Shown here piece after piece: positions 19,201 to 25,211 of a DNA stretch of 54,515 nucleotides (within the stretch, counting starts at the first letter, position 1; each line of letters starts with the position of its first letter). Made by a program: the position numbers and the translations under genes. The DNA is taken from assembly GCA_028388995.1 (NCBI GenBank), contig JAOEQC010000004.1, positions 1-54,515 of the forward strand, in the 5' to 3' direction. A model generated the notes under the pieces. The model saw only the letters and a list, made by a program, of their open reading frames with translations, did not search any database and had not been told where the DNA came from. The DNA is from Ascidiaceihabitans sp. Its GTDB lineage: Bacteria > Pseudomonadota > Alphaproteobacteria > Rhodobacterales > Rhodobacteraceae.

Positions 19201-20509
19201 TGTCGTTGCCATCCCCGCCAAAAAAGCGTTCAAACCCATCACCACCAACAATTAAGTCATCCCCATCATCTCCTCGAATCTCAAATGAATTGATGCCTGC
19301 CGCCATGTCCATATTTGCTGCTGATTCGCCAACAAATAAAATGTCATCCTTGTTAGAGCCTCGAAGTGTATCAAATGACGAAAAGAGGTTAATCGAATCG
19401 GGCGCTTTTTCGGTATAAACCTGGGGCTGCCCCGCATTATCAGCTACCGTGTTATCTAGAGAAGGTGTATCTCCATTATCATCTGGAAAAAGTTCCTCTA
19501 AATCATCTGGAAAAGGTGCATTCCCAATATCATCTGGAAAAGGTGCATTCCCCTCAGCAATGTAGCTGTCAACAAAATCTCCCGAAATTGAAAACCCAAA
19601 TTGGTTACTATCGAAACCATTTTCGCCTTGAAACCAAAGATTGCCGTCAAAAGCTTCTTCACCCACTAAGCTCGTAGCATTTCCAGTAGATAGGAACGTC
19701 GCATCTTGATGTCTAAGAACCTCCCTCCCGGCGTCAGATCCAATGAGAAAGTCTACGCCATTACCTGGGTCAAACTCTCCCCATTCTGCATTGGGGTCAC
19801 CGAAGAATACGTCGTTGAAATCCGTGCCCTCATACCATGTTACATCGTCCAGAAAATAATACGAATATGCTTCGGGGATAAGGGAGCTATCAATTGAATT
19901 CGTACCAATAATATTGTTATTGTCGATTTGGAATGCGAACCCATCTATCTCAGATTGTTCACGTAATTCTGAGACTGTAAAAATATTATCCCGGGTAAGT
20001 AGGTTCGCTTCAGGCAATGAGCCAGCGGTCATAATATACGCGTCTTGTGCTGAATACGTAGCATTACTCACTATGACTTTATCGTCATGAAAAGTTGGGA
20101 TTGCGTGATCTACTTGACCATATTCATCGAAACCATATCCAGATGTAAAAAAAACTGTTCCAGAAAAAGTAGAGCTAAAATCAACAGTTTTGTTGTTGCT
20201 TAAGGTTATCTCAGTCGGATCATTCGAATTGGAATTTGCACCGTCAAACATATCACCAAAGAAAAATTGGAGGTTGGGTGCTATGGTTTGAGCTTCAAAA
20301 CCATTCCATCTATTGCCATCAAAATCTCCACCATAGAAAAAATCAGCTGAATAAGGCAGATCTGCAAGTTGGCCATCAAGTTGGATACCAGTATTAACTG
20401 TATCAAAACCATCCCCGCCATGGAAAATCTCGGATACTGCTTTAGTGTGAAAATCGTCACCATCATCAGTGCCGGTTATTGTTGTTGTGAAATCAGTGAA
20501 ATCGCGCAT
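13214..20509 (-). CDS. Giant RTX calcium-binding surface or secreted protein, 2431 aa
   Basis: A 2431-residue acidic protein with no cysteine and no Sec signal, as usual for T1SS substrates. Glycine/aspartate-rich RTX nonapeptide clusters (GGxGxDxLx) occur around residues 400-440, 1145-1190 (GGSGDDFVRGQNGNDIIIGG), 1540-1605 (IYGGAGDDVIYGGAGEDRLY), 2285-2325 (GGFGDDIIIGNAGDDTLIGS) and 2366-2384, separated by long beta-rich stretches with their own DGDDY-type half repeats. They bind Ca2+ and fold the protein after export. The last ~45 residues after the final repeat should hold the C-terminal export signal. Near residue 320-350 there is a 9-residue tandem repeat (see 19475-19555). No enzyme domain is recognisable, so a matrix, adhesin or surface-layer role is most likely. 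The ATG has AGGA 6 bases before it. An IS3 remnant separates it from the exporter genes. Confidence 0.9.
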   Translation of the reverse strand: MRDFTDFTTTITGTDDGDDFHTKAVSEIFHGGDGFDTVNTGIQLDGQLADLPYSADFFYGGDFDGNRWNGFEAQTIAPNLQFFFGDMFDGANSNSNDPTEITLSNNKTVDFSSTFSGTVFFTSGYGFDEYGQVDHAIPTFHDDKVIVSNATYSAQDAYIMTAGSLPEANLLTRDNIFTVSELREQSEIDGFAFQIDNNNIIGTNSIDSSLIPEAYSYYFLDDVTWYEGTDFNDVFFGDPNAEWGEFDPGNGVDFLIGSDAGREVLRHQDATFLSTGNATSLVGEEAFDGNLWFQGENGFDSNQFGFSISGDFVDSYIAEGNAPFPDDIGNAPFPDDLEELFPDDNGDTPSLDNTVADNAGQPQVYTEKAPDSINLFSSFDTLRGSNKDDILFVGESAANMDMAAGINSFEIRGDDGDDLIVGGDGFERFFGGDGNDTLDFGGGDNLALAYSGGEASYTVRSQTQNQEDSIGVRIVEDDDRDGSNKVEVYDASGNTDKVLQTFNFETNAKSIDYHGGLLEYTLHHDFGSKINDLEVNSGADFSSVADFNSAIKNDIENRYMIEEAQTTVRATGYIDDGDLNTNNVSTDTLISVSDIQVGLTAVDGDWLRSFNISVDLENQFFYSSDSSIEDQTVDGARVYWSEDDWRALGSDGADSFNVDDFLEPSPQAMIIDRYSYSERSIADTWGQLDLGDGDDYVNLDTDIEIHGLEVVDGLGSDTYVAGDAWSSLSFKNALGPVNADAQTGQVLHANSDVDTVSNFSSYALTDGDDIFRAELSGRSDVTGMAGDDTFIGNGQLGHSAVRYSDEHWDQDFYESSGVVVNLSDQDLSYAQFDANGTKSGGILAGKTAKDTFGDLDTFGLNEFGETFKNIRGSRYHDDIIIGDEMWNNIRGDGGNDFLDGGLGGGSVEYLWDKSKDARSWDDQPALVARGIRANLSDYDVSAVSRWDTDLTIKNSGTLQSGEVIDAYGYTDSVQNFNGITATIYDDVVFSANMLRPEWQWGTKYADIQLSAGSDLLIGGTGDQMYSVVNYNDAQWVYGDEDYNVADPRNGLNLDLSVVGREAFLDSGVIETFVSSVINDGSAEQRAAAENYLTAAQNSGDDLSEYFGYKITDPYGDTDYIFNTSHFGGTSYDDQMVGDHYDNQFDGKDGDDFISGGSGDDFVRGQNGNDIIIGGTGQDFLRGDGGNDKIIVDLSEYTEGFTGADFKEMASGGSGNDTIQFIIDANQTFDFENKHQIDEGGQDTTFTLVDNSNWLHGSDLNIDFNNLVVNLDTSFWNFEKFEVYEKSQFNEATGTFTGLALQQGNLAESIENAEVAIGGGTTDNIAAGDKTRIVYSQAGDDYIDVWGYHGDAVDKPLRINTGSGNDVISIGPSMNGEINIELDSNDTGIDAIETWKIDIDDIEIREREVIEFNSYEATTKIVYDAVLHTDGDDQIVLEDALLVDYDGSISVNSGAIDVINLRETGKDIETKDYWSTNPYSPLPDVLIFNGENKSQIENDVNDVHGYNINLSVVKFGTDSNEEIDFQLDTLLSSEANAITYFAMGGNDTITGRDDRNERIYGGAGDDVIYGGAGEDRLYGGSGDDALHGGPGEDYLFGGEGSDDYRMGLSDNLEPYNSMNIVDNSGEGDSITLEVDSATAFDWAETFTNVFVEDAKLTMETSDGSMITVDDYGRGTDTIETFNIYDKATSETTSLSINTGGIVDPSSTTGSLLIADAANANNTFFGSADDANLLGMKENYDIAIGDDGSEIATSTGITFTSMNLKYDEMVEITAHKNSLSGEYTVAVLNESEFKDNEVAWASGERSTQTTSDVSRESMFVDKADFEAMVAKAAASDKQASDGSISVAEHDLYSLNIASNPTGMGSVYSVGHAGSPEVLTVGGDGDDVIYGVNTRTNSSVKGQQGDGNVKDLIIANGGDDVIIARGGSNEIIAGSGADTIHVTSDAQATVIFGDNVRNSGEGDGHLKSSVNKNSAGERVNEADTVVLDHNRADVKVYQVGLDKWIAEHNASGEPDELFDMHAEPNNLFNEGALTASFDLKNDTVVEMHDIETLKFRDMETGVEIGSKGKLRIALDYHKDNPIIQLSEDRTEFKIITPARTIFQEKPDFFTLTENTTSGVGRREKIIKLQGTEIDADPYFSETDPIVETAVEQPDGSWLVDGLHKTNLTYKSVETNIEQQDFEVIIEGGDTDPEGNPVPETMFQLSAYDRIEWIGTEAGSITSITRIIDLNETKIGELGGDKLTYGSDEQGVYFDNGLDNKTYITGVDAEEDKATNGVEIVGDIIIGTDQGEVIIGGFGDDIIIGNAGDDTLIGSAGDDVLIGGIGDDILLDVDDFAIQRLEEYSVDGQSERDLAQVEEDLALLTGPSDDVLIGGQGYDSIDGNGGRDFISTGEVSATTLEDVQLANTEDSVSAEVFERVFVYEDETMPEPEMVT
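19475..19555 (-). repeat. 27-base in-frame tandem repeat inside the RTX gene
   Basis: Three copies of a 27-base unit; the two at 19502-19525 and 19529-19552 are identical over 24 bases and the third (to 19478) is diverged. They encode GNAPFPDDI, GNAPFPDDL and EELFPDDNG. The unit length keeps the frame, so copy number can change without breaking the protein. Confidence 0.8.
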
Positions 20510-20591
20510 AAAAGTATCCTACAGCTATAGTTAACGATCATCCATTCCTCCAAAAACAACATTTAACGAGGTAGATTCTTTATTCATATCA

Positions 20592-21075
20592 TTATTTATG
20601 GCATTTTGCAAATCTTGACGTGCTGAGTGATAATTTGCATTGTCTCATTCTGAAATACATTGCAGCCCGCACCTGTCGTGTAATGTGGAACACTTCTGTA
20701 TTCAAAAACTCCCGCCTCAATAGTTTGATGCAGCATTCATAGTGCCCGATTTTCTTAGAGCTCTCAGGATAGATCTGTATTGGTTGGATCTCGACCTTTT
20801 CGAGCCAATCCCGCAGATACCCAACTATGAACCCCCAGCCGTTGTCAAACCGTATGAACTCAGGCTTTAGGTGCTTCATAGTTGTCCTTTGTAACGCATT
20901 TAGAACATCGTATGCGGCATTATATGGCGTCACGCTAGGCGGTGCGTCTTATGGTAACAAGTCATTGAGTGCCAACAGCATTTTATAGCTGCGGCCATTT
21001 CTAAGCTTGCCATGAACAAAGTCTATTGCTTCGATGTGCTTCTCGTTCGTGGGGCATAATTTAATAATATAGTTG
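20592..21075 (-). mobile_element. IS3-family OrfB remnant inside secretion set 1
   Basis: The minus strand reads NEKHIEAIDFVHGKLRNGRS, YKMLLALNDLLP, a stop, then LKPEFIRFDNGWGFIVGYLR, DWLEKV and LLRREFLNTEVFHITRQVRA. This is the catalytic-domain order of IS3-family OrfB, with the DNG of the DDE triad but with substitutions at otherwise invariant places (DNGPEF has become DNGWGF). It is an old inactive relic. It sits between the HlyD-type gene and the RTX gene, both on the same strand, and so interrupts what was probably one operon. The bases 20510-20591 must hold any promoter of the RTX gene. Confidence 0.65.
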
Positions 21076-21097
21076 TTTTTGTCATGAAGACACAGCT

Positions 21098-22354
21098 TTA
21101 TTCCCCAAAGCTGCTCTGAAGCGTATCAAGAACCGGTTCTAAGAAAAATTCAATTACACTTTGCTTGCCAGTTAACAACGATACTGTTCCATCAACACCT
21201 GGGACAGAATACCGTTCTGGGACGTCCAAAGGCTCTACAACACCTTCAAAAAACCGTTCGCCATTTTCAAGTGTAGTTGTATCTCCGTTCAGTTGAATAA
21301 GTCGTCCAGTGGCCTTTGCCGAAGTTCTGTTGTCTACGTTGTCCAGAGCGATTTTCACTGGCTGCCCTATTTTTACACTCGAGATGTGTTCCACTGGTAC
21401 TTTGATATATAGCATGAGTGGAACGCCATCTGGTACAATAGTAGCAACGCTTTCCCCAGTGCTAACATATAGCCCGAGATTATTTTTAATGAATTTGGAC
21501 AAGCGGCCATTAACTGGAGAGTTGAGGTCACTCTTTTCAATTTTCTTGATAGTAGTATCAGCCTTTTCCTGCAATTCAGACAATTCAACGCTGGCTTCAT
21601 AAAGACCACGCTGAGCTTTGTTTTTAAAGTTGGCATGCAAACTGTCTAAGCGCTTGTTGAAAGTTTGTATTTTCAACATTTCTTCTTCAGTTGAGCGCTC
21701 CAATGAGCGCACTTGTTCCTCGAAGCTCTCTAACTTTACCGATACTTCTAATAGTGATAATTCCCCTTCGAAGCCCTTTTCATATAGGCGATTTATCAGC
21801 GCTTTTTGCTTTTCAAGTAGAGTTCTTTGACCCATCGCAGACTGGATTGTTTCATTAATGTTAACGATCCTTGCCGTGCTGACTTGAATTTCCTTTTCTA
21901 TAATTTCTACTTCCAAAATGAAGGCTTCACGTGCTGCATCAAAATTGTTTTGTTCCATCGTCCACTGGATTATGTGATCTTTCATAATTGTTGGAAACTG
22001 AACCTCGCTATTCACTAAAGATTGAAATCTCTGATATTTTAATTTTCCTAATATTATTTGTTTTTGCAGCGAAGCAAAATTTAATTGATCTAAATCAGTA
22101 TCAAGTCGTATGATTGTTTGGCCTATGGAAACTCGCTCTCCTAACCCGACATCAATTCCAATTATTTTTCCGTCACGACCACTTTCTACGTCAAACGATT
22201 TCCCGAAGGGCTGCAACACGCCCCTCACGGTTACAGACTTATCGATTTCAAAGAAGAACGCCCATGCAAAAAGACAAAGCCAAGTTACAAGCGAAAGCCA
22301 AAACAGTCGGACGTAGTTACGAGAATTTAGATAGTATTTCATCACGTGGTCCAT
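21098..22354 (-). CDS. HlyD-type T1SS periplasmic adaptor, set 1
   Basis: A 418-residue membrane fusion protein. It has a short cytoplasmic start, one membrane helix (~residues 15-36, LFWLSLVTWLCLFAWAFFFE), a first half-lipoyl/barrel strand set (TVRGVLQPFGKSFDVESGRD), a long coiled coil (~90-270), the second half-lipoyl motif (DLNSPVNGRLSKF) and a closing beta-barrel with VEPLDVPERYSV and GVDGTVSLLTG. It links the ABC exporter to the outer membrane channel and contacts substrate. The start lies inside the end of the ABC gene (38-base overlap), showing translational coupling. The family likeness is clear, although the N terminus is shorter than in set 2. Downstream is an IS3 remnant, then the RTX gene. 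Confidence 0.88.
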   Translation of the reverse strand: MDHVMKYYLNSRNYVRLFWLSLVTWLCLFAWAFFFEIDKSVTVRGVLQPFGKSFDVESGRDGKIIGIDVGLGERVSIGQTIIRLDTDLDQLNFASLQKQIILGKLKYQRFQSLVNSEVQFPTIMKDHIIQWTMEQNNFDAAREAFILEVEIIEKEIQVSTARIVNINETIQSAMGQRTLLEKQKALINRLYEKGFEGELSLLEVSVKLESFEEQVRSLERSTEEEMLKIQTFNKRLDSLHANFKNKAQRGLYEASVELSELQEKADTTIKKIEKSDLNSPVNGRLSKFIKNNLGLYVSTGESVATIVPDGVPLMLYIKVPVEHISSVKIGQPVKIALDNVDNRTSAKATGRLIQLNGDTTTLENGERFFEGVVEPLDVPERYSVPGVDGTVSLLTGKQSVIEFFLEPVLDTLQSSFGE

Positions 22355-24011
22355 CCATCACTACTTTGCCATTTTCAATCACAATTATCCTGTCCACTAA
22401 CGACAAAATTGGCCGACGATGAGTGACTACAAAAAAGCTGCGCCCTTGTGTGAATTGCTGCATACGACGAACAAACATATGTTCGTGACGTGGATCCATC
22501 GCACTTGTTGGCTCATCTAAAACAATAATTTTGGGATCACTCAATAGTGTGCGAGTGAGTGCCAAAATTTGCTTTTGGCCACCCGATAATTCGCGTCCAC
22601 CTTCCGACAGGGAATAAGAGAGACCATTAGGGAATCCTTTTAGAATTTTATCAAAACCAGATAGCTCTAGGGCTTTTTCAATCTCAGTATCAGTTGCGTC
22701 CTGCTTTGAGAGAGTTATATTTTCACGTATTGTTCCAGAGAATATCGATGGCTGTTGCCCTAGGTACGCTACTGATTCTCGCAGAATACTTTGATCTATT
22801 GCCGTAGTATCGTATGGTCCGAAGGTTATACTCCCCTGAGTAGGCGTAAGAATTCCTGCTAGTAGTTTGACAAAAGTAGACTTTCCAGATCCGACACTTC
22901 CTAGGATACCCACTTTTTGGTCAGCTAAAAAATTAAGTTTTGGAACCGTTAAAATACTCCTTTGAATGTCCCCAATAGTGAATTCAACATCACGGAATTG
23001 AACTTGTTTAGATACTTCTTTAATCTTGATATTTTCACGTCGGAGTTCTTCATTAGAAGTAATATTGAATACGTTATTTAGCCGTTTTATAGCCGTTTTT
23101 GCGACAGAGTAGCGTATAAGGAATTGCATGGCAGCTTGTATTGGCTGTTGCGCACGACCGTGTAGTAGAACGGCCGCAATTAATGCTCCTGACGATATCT
23201 GCCCCTGAAAGACCAGGTACGCACCATAAGCTAATATCATAATCTGAGCAGAGCTCGTGACTAAGCCTGTTAAAGTTGTAGCATCTGATAAATAACGGTT
23301 TAATTTGTCTGCCTGGGTTGCGTTTGTTTTTTGAACGCGACGCCACTTTCCAACAAAATGCTCATAAGTCCCGAGAGATTTAATTCCCTCTATATTGTTG
23401 AGAGTTTCAATGAAAGCAGCACTCTTTTCAATCAGCGCATCTTTTGCATCTGATGATGCACGCTGGACAAGCTTAAAAAACGATAGATTTATAAGCAGAG
23501 CTATAGCAGCTGATAGCAACGTAACGAATGCCAACTGTGAAGCAACATAGTAAATCACGAACACGTAGACAAAAATAAATGGTAAGCCAACAACGACATT
23601 AATTGTTGTATTGCCAAATAGTTGCACGACAGTATCAACATCGCGCAGCAAGAGGGAAGAGCTTGCCGGAAGCTTTGGCACTGACTGCAAATCCCATCCA
23701 ATTATCTTAGAGTAAAGGCGATCACTTAAACCAAGCTCAAGTTGTCTATTTTGTTTCTCTTGTATGCGATTTTTCAATATTTTGAATAAGAAGTCCGAAC
23801 CGATTAAAATAAGTACGCCGATCGTAATGGACTTTAATGTATCAAATGCATTATTTGGAATAATTTTGTTGTAAACAACCATGGCAAACAGTGCGATGAA
23901 GATTTGCAGAATATAAGATAGCGATGATGCAAAAATTACCGCAATAATATCACTCTTAGCATCTGCAAATGCATTAGAAACCCACCTCGTTTCGCCCGTT
24001 TTGCCAATCAA
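22317..24011 (-). CDS. T1SS ABC exporter, set 1 (no C39-like domain)
   Basis: A 564-residue ABC half-transporter that powers type I export. The membrane domain (~20-300) begins with FASSLSYILQIFIALFAMVV and keeps the T1SS exporter signature YNKIIPN. The nucleotide-binding domain has Walker A GSVGSGKST (~370-378), Q-loop GQQPSIFSGT, the ABC signature LSGGQKQ, Walker B IIVLDEPTSAMD (~493-504) and the H-loop VVTHRR. It lacks the ~120-residue N-terminal C39-like domain found in the set 2 exporter and in LapB or HlyB. The only start I can support is a TTG at 24011, with a TAA two codons upstream and GAGGG 13 bases before it, so loss of an N-terminal domain by truncation is possible. The end overlaps the adaptor gene by 38 bases. 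Confidence 0.88.
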   Translation of the reverse strand: MIGKTGETRWVSNAFADAKSDIIAVIFASSLSYILQIFIALFAMVVYNKIIPNNAFDTLKSITIGVLILIGSDFLFKILKNRIQEKQNRQLELGLSDRLYSKIIGWDLQSVPKLPASSSLLLRDVDTVVQLFGNTTINVVVGLPFIFVYVFVIYYVASQLAFVTLLSAAIALLINLSFFKLVQRASSDAKDALIEKSAAFIETLNNIEGIKSLGTYEHFVGKWRRVQKTNATQADKLNRYLSDATTLTGLVTSSAQIMILAYGAYLVFQGQISSGALIAAVLLHGRAQQPIQAAMQFLIRYSVAKTAIKRLNNVFNITSNEELRRENIKIKEVSKQVQFRDVEFTIGDIQRSILTVPKLNFLADQKVGILGSVGSGKSTFVKLLAGILTPTQGSITFGPYDTTAIDQSILRESVAYLGQQPSIFSGTIRENITLSKQDATDTEIEKALELSGFDKILKGFPNGLSYSLSEGGRELSGGQKQILALTRTLLSDPKIIVLDEPTSAMDPRHEHMFVRRMQQFTQGRSFFVVTHRRPILSLVDRIIVIENGKVVMDGPRDEILSKFS

Positions 24012-24455
24012 TTTTTAACGCCCTCTAAACGTACGTTCTCACATTGACTTAAAGTCAAAATAGACCGCGTACAAATCATAAATATTATTTGCGGAGGCGG
24101 ACAAACTTCTGTGGGTTGTAATTTACACAGATTGTGTACCTGATTTAGTTCTCAAGACAGCATGATTGTTTGATACTTTTGGTATCAAGCCGGCTATTGC
24201 AAAGCACCTCAAGCCTTGAAAATACCGCTGCTGCCTTAATCTCTCATTCCCCTCAGGACATCAGCAGCCACCACTTAAATTCCGCAAGACAAGAACCTGG
24301 ATAATCCCGCTGAGGCGAAGAACTGGAGCAAGAACACAGTTTTTCCACTGAAGGGGTACAATAGTTCGCATCCCCGTTATTGCATAATCCTGCGTTCAAT
24401 TTGAACATCGTAGGGGGCTTCTAACGTGCCAGATCATGTTGCAGGCTATTACGGT

Positions 24456-24545
24456 TAAAAAATCTAAAATTCATGTGCGTGTCAGGGAAACGCACTTCGG
24501 TTTCCCCGCCCACGCAGCATAAAGTGATCATACAAGGGGCTTTCG
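24456..24545. repeat. Palindromic repeat element, right copy
   Basis: It contains a nested hairpin (24475-24518): TGCGTG pairs with CACGCA, and inside it GGGAAAC pairs with GTTTCCC around an 8-base loop. The whole stretch aligns, inverted, with 9184-9275. It ends at the stop of the DUF6447-like gene. The rest of the non-coding stretch from 24012 to 24455 shows no gene or element that I recognise; it should hold the promoter of the set 1 exporter gene. Confidence 0.6.
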
Positions 24546-24546
24546 A

Positions 24547-24744
24547 TCAACCCTTGTTGTGTTTATCCAACGACTCTTTTAATGCTGCAGAAAAGCCAGT
24601 TCTAGCCATATTCTGAACTGCCATCTGATTTCTAAGTGTCCCCATTTGCCGATCTATATCCTGTAAAGCAGCTAGTTGTGATTTCACCTCATTCGGCAGA
24701 TCGTCACTCTCATATTCGTTTCCATCGATTGTAATTTTAGCCAT
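24547..24744 (-). CDS. DUF6447-like small protein A, 65 aa
   Basis: A 65-residue soluble protein: ITIDGNEYESDDLPNEVKSQ, LAALQDIDRQMGTLRNQMAV and a helical tail with ARTGFSAALKESL. It shares the layout of 32662-32901 and 33145-33336: an N-terminal I-T-[IV]-D-x-x-E-Y strand pair, a [DE]L/F turn, then a long helix with QL..LQ, a [KR]-L-x-N-[EQ] motif, TAR/MAR, and a final [YF]-x-[SA]-A-[LI]-K. This matches what I know as DUF6447, whose function is unknown. The ATG is preceded by AGGAG-like bases on the minus strand. It follows the 82-residue gene with ~130 bases between, and lies between the exporter of set 1 and the surface protein. All three intact copies lie beside T1SS genes, which suggests a role as export helper or regulator. 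Confidence 0.75.
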   Translation of the reverse strand: MAKITIDGNEYESDDLPNEVKSQLAALQDIDRQMGTLRNQMAVQNMARTGFSAALKESLDKHNKG

Positions 24745-24875
24745 CTTTAATGCGCTCCTTTGAGTTTCATTTAGTTAGTTAGTATCAAAATTATACCAAC
24801 GTCTCACTGAAAAAACAGAGCCTTGGAGCAATATAGTCTGCCCATTCTCATTATTTTTTTGGGAGTTTGGAATAC

Positions 24876-25124
24876 TTAGTCATCAGCAAAAAATGAGGCG
24901 TCTAAGCCACCTCTTTTAGATAGGATTTCGCTCTTAATAACGCTAATGTTTTCATTAAAAACATCTTGTAAAGTCGTCAGTTGCCGTTGCTTCAAAGCAA
25001 TCTGTGCATCGACGAAGGCTAGATTCGCCTCCGCTTGAACCTTTTGCTTTTTCTGTTCAACTATAGGCCCTAATTCTTTGATGAGATTAGCAGCCTTCAA
25101 GAGTTCTTCACGTTTCTTTGACAT
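24876..25124 (-). CDS. Small helical protein, 82 aa
   Basis: An 82-residue, charged, almost wholly helical protein: MSKKREELLKAANLIKELGP, then a heptad-like stretch (~25-65) and a tail ISVIKSEILSKRGGLDASFF. It probably forms a coiled coil. I do not recognise a family. I chose the ATG at 25124 because GGAGAGATCA lies just before it; an in-frame start 10 codons earlier would be inside the terminator of the preceding gene. Its helical half is loosely like the long helix of the DUF6447-like proteins, but the N-terminal strand motif is missing, so I do not call it a copy. It lies between the surface protein and DUF6447-like protein A, and is likely part of the same functional group. Confidence 0.6.
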   Translation of the reverse strand: MSKKREELLKAANLIKELGPIVEQKKQKVQAEANLAFVDAQIALKQRQLTTLQDVFNENISVIKSEILSKRGGLDASFFADD

Positions 25125-25140
25125 TGATCTCTCCAAAAGA

Positions 25141-25170
25141 ATAAAGCCCCACAAAAGCGGGGCTTTATAT
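25141..25170 (-). terminator. Rho-independent terminator after the Ala/Thr-rich protein gene
   Basis: AAAGCCCC pairs with GGGGCTTT around a 9-base loop and is followed, on the minus strand, by ATTCTTTT. It begins 42 bases beyond the stop of the 573-residue gene; the 82-residue gene starts 17 bases further on, so the hairpin may act as a partial terminator. Confidence 0.8.
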
Positions 25171-25211
25171 TATTTAATTATAACATCGTCCGTTTGTTTG
25201 CCTTAAGCAAA

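Noticed and set aside
19475-19555. CRISPR-like repeat array
   Set aside because: The repeats are in frame, directly adjacent and encode a peptide repeat; there are no spacers and no cas genes.
24876-25124. 82-residue protein as a fifth DUF6447-like copy
   Set aside because: It has a similar helix-rich character but lacks the ITIDD-EY strand motif and the spacing of the helix motifs.
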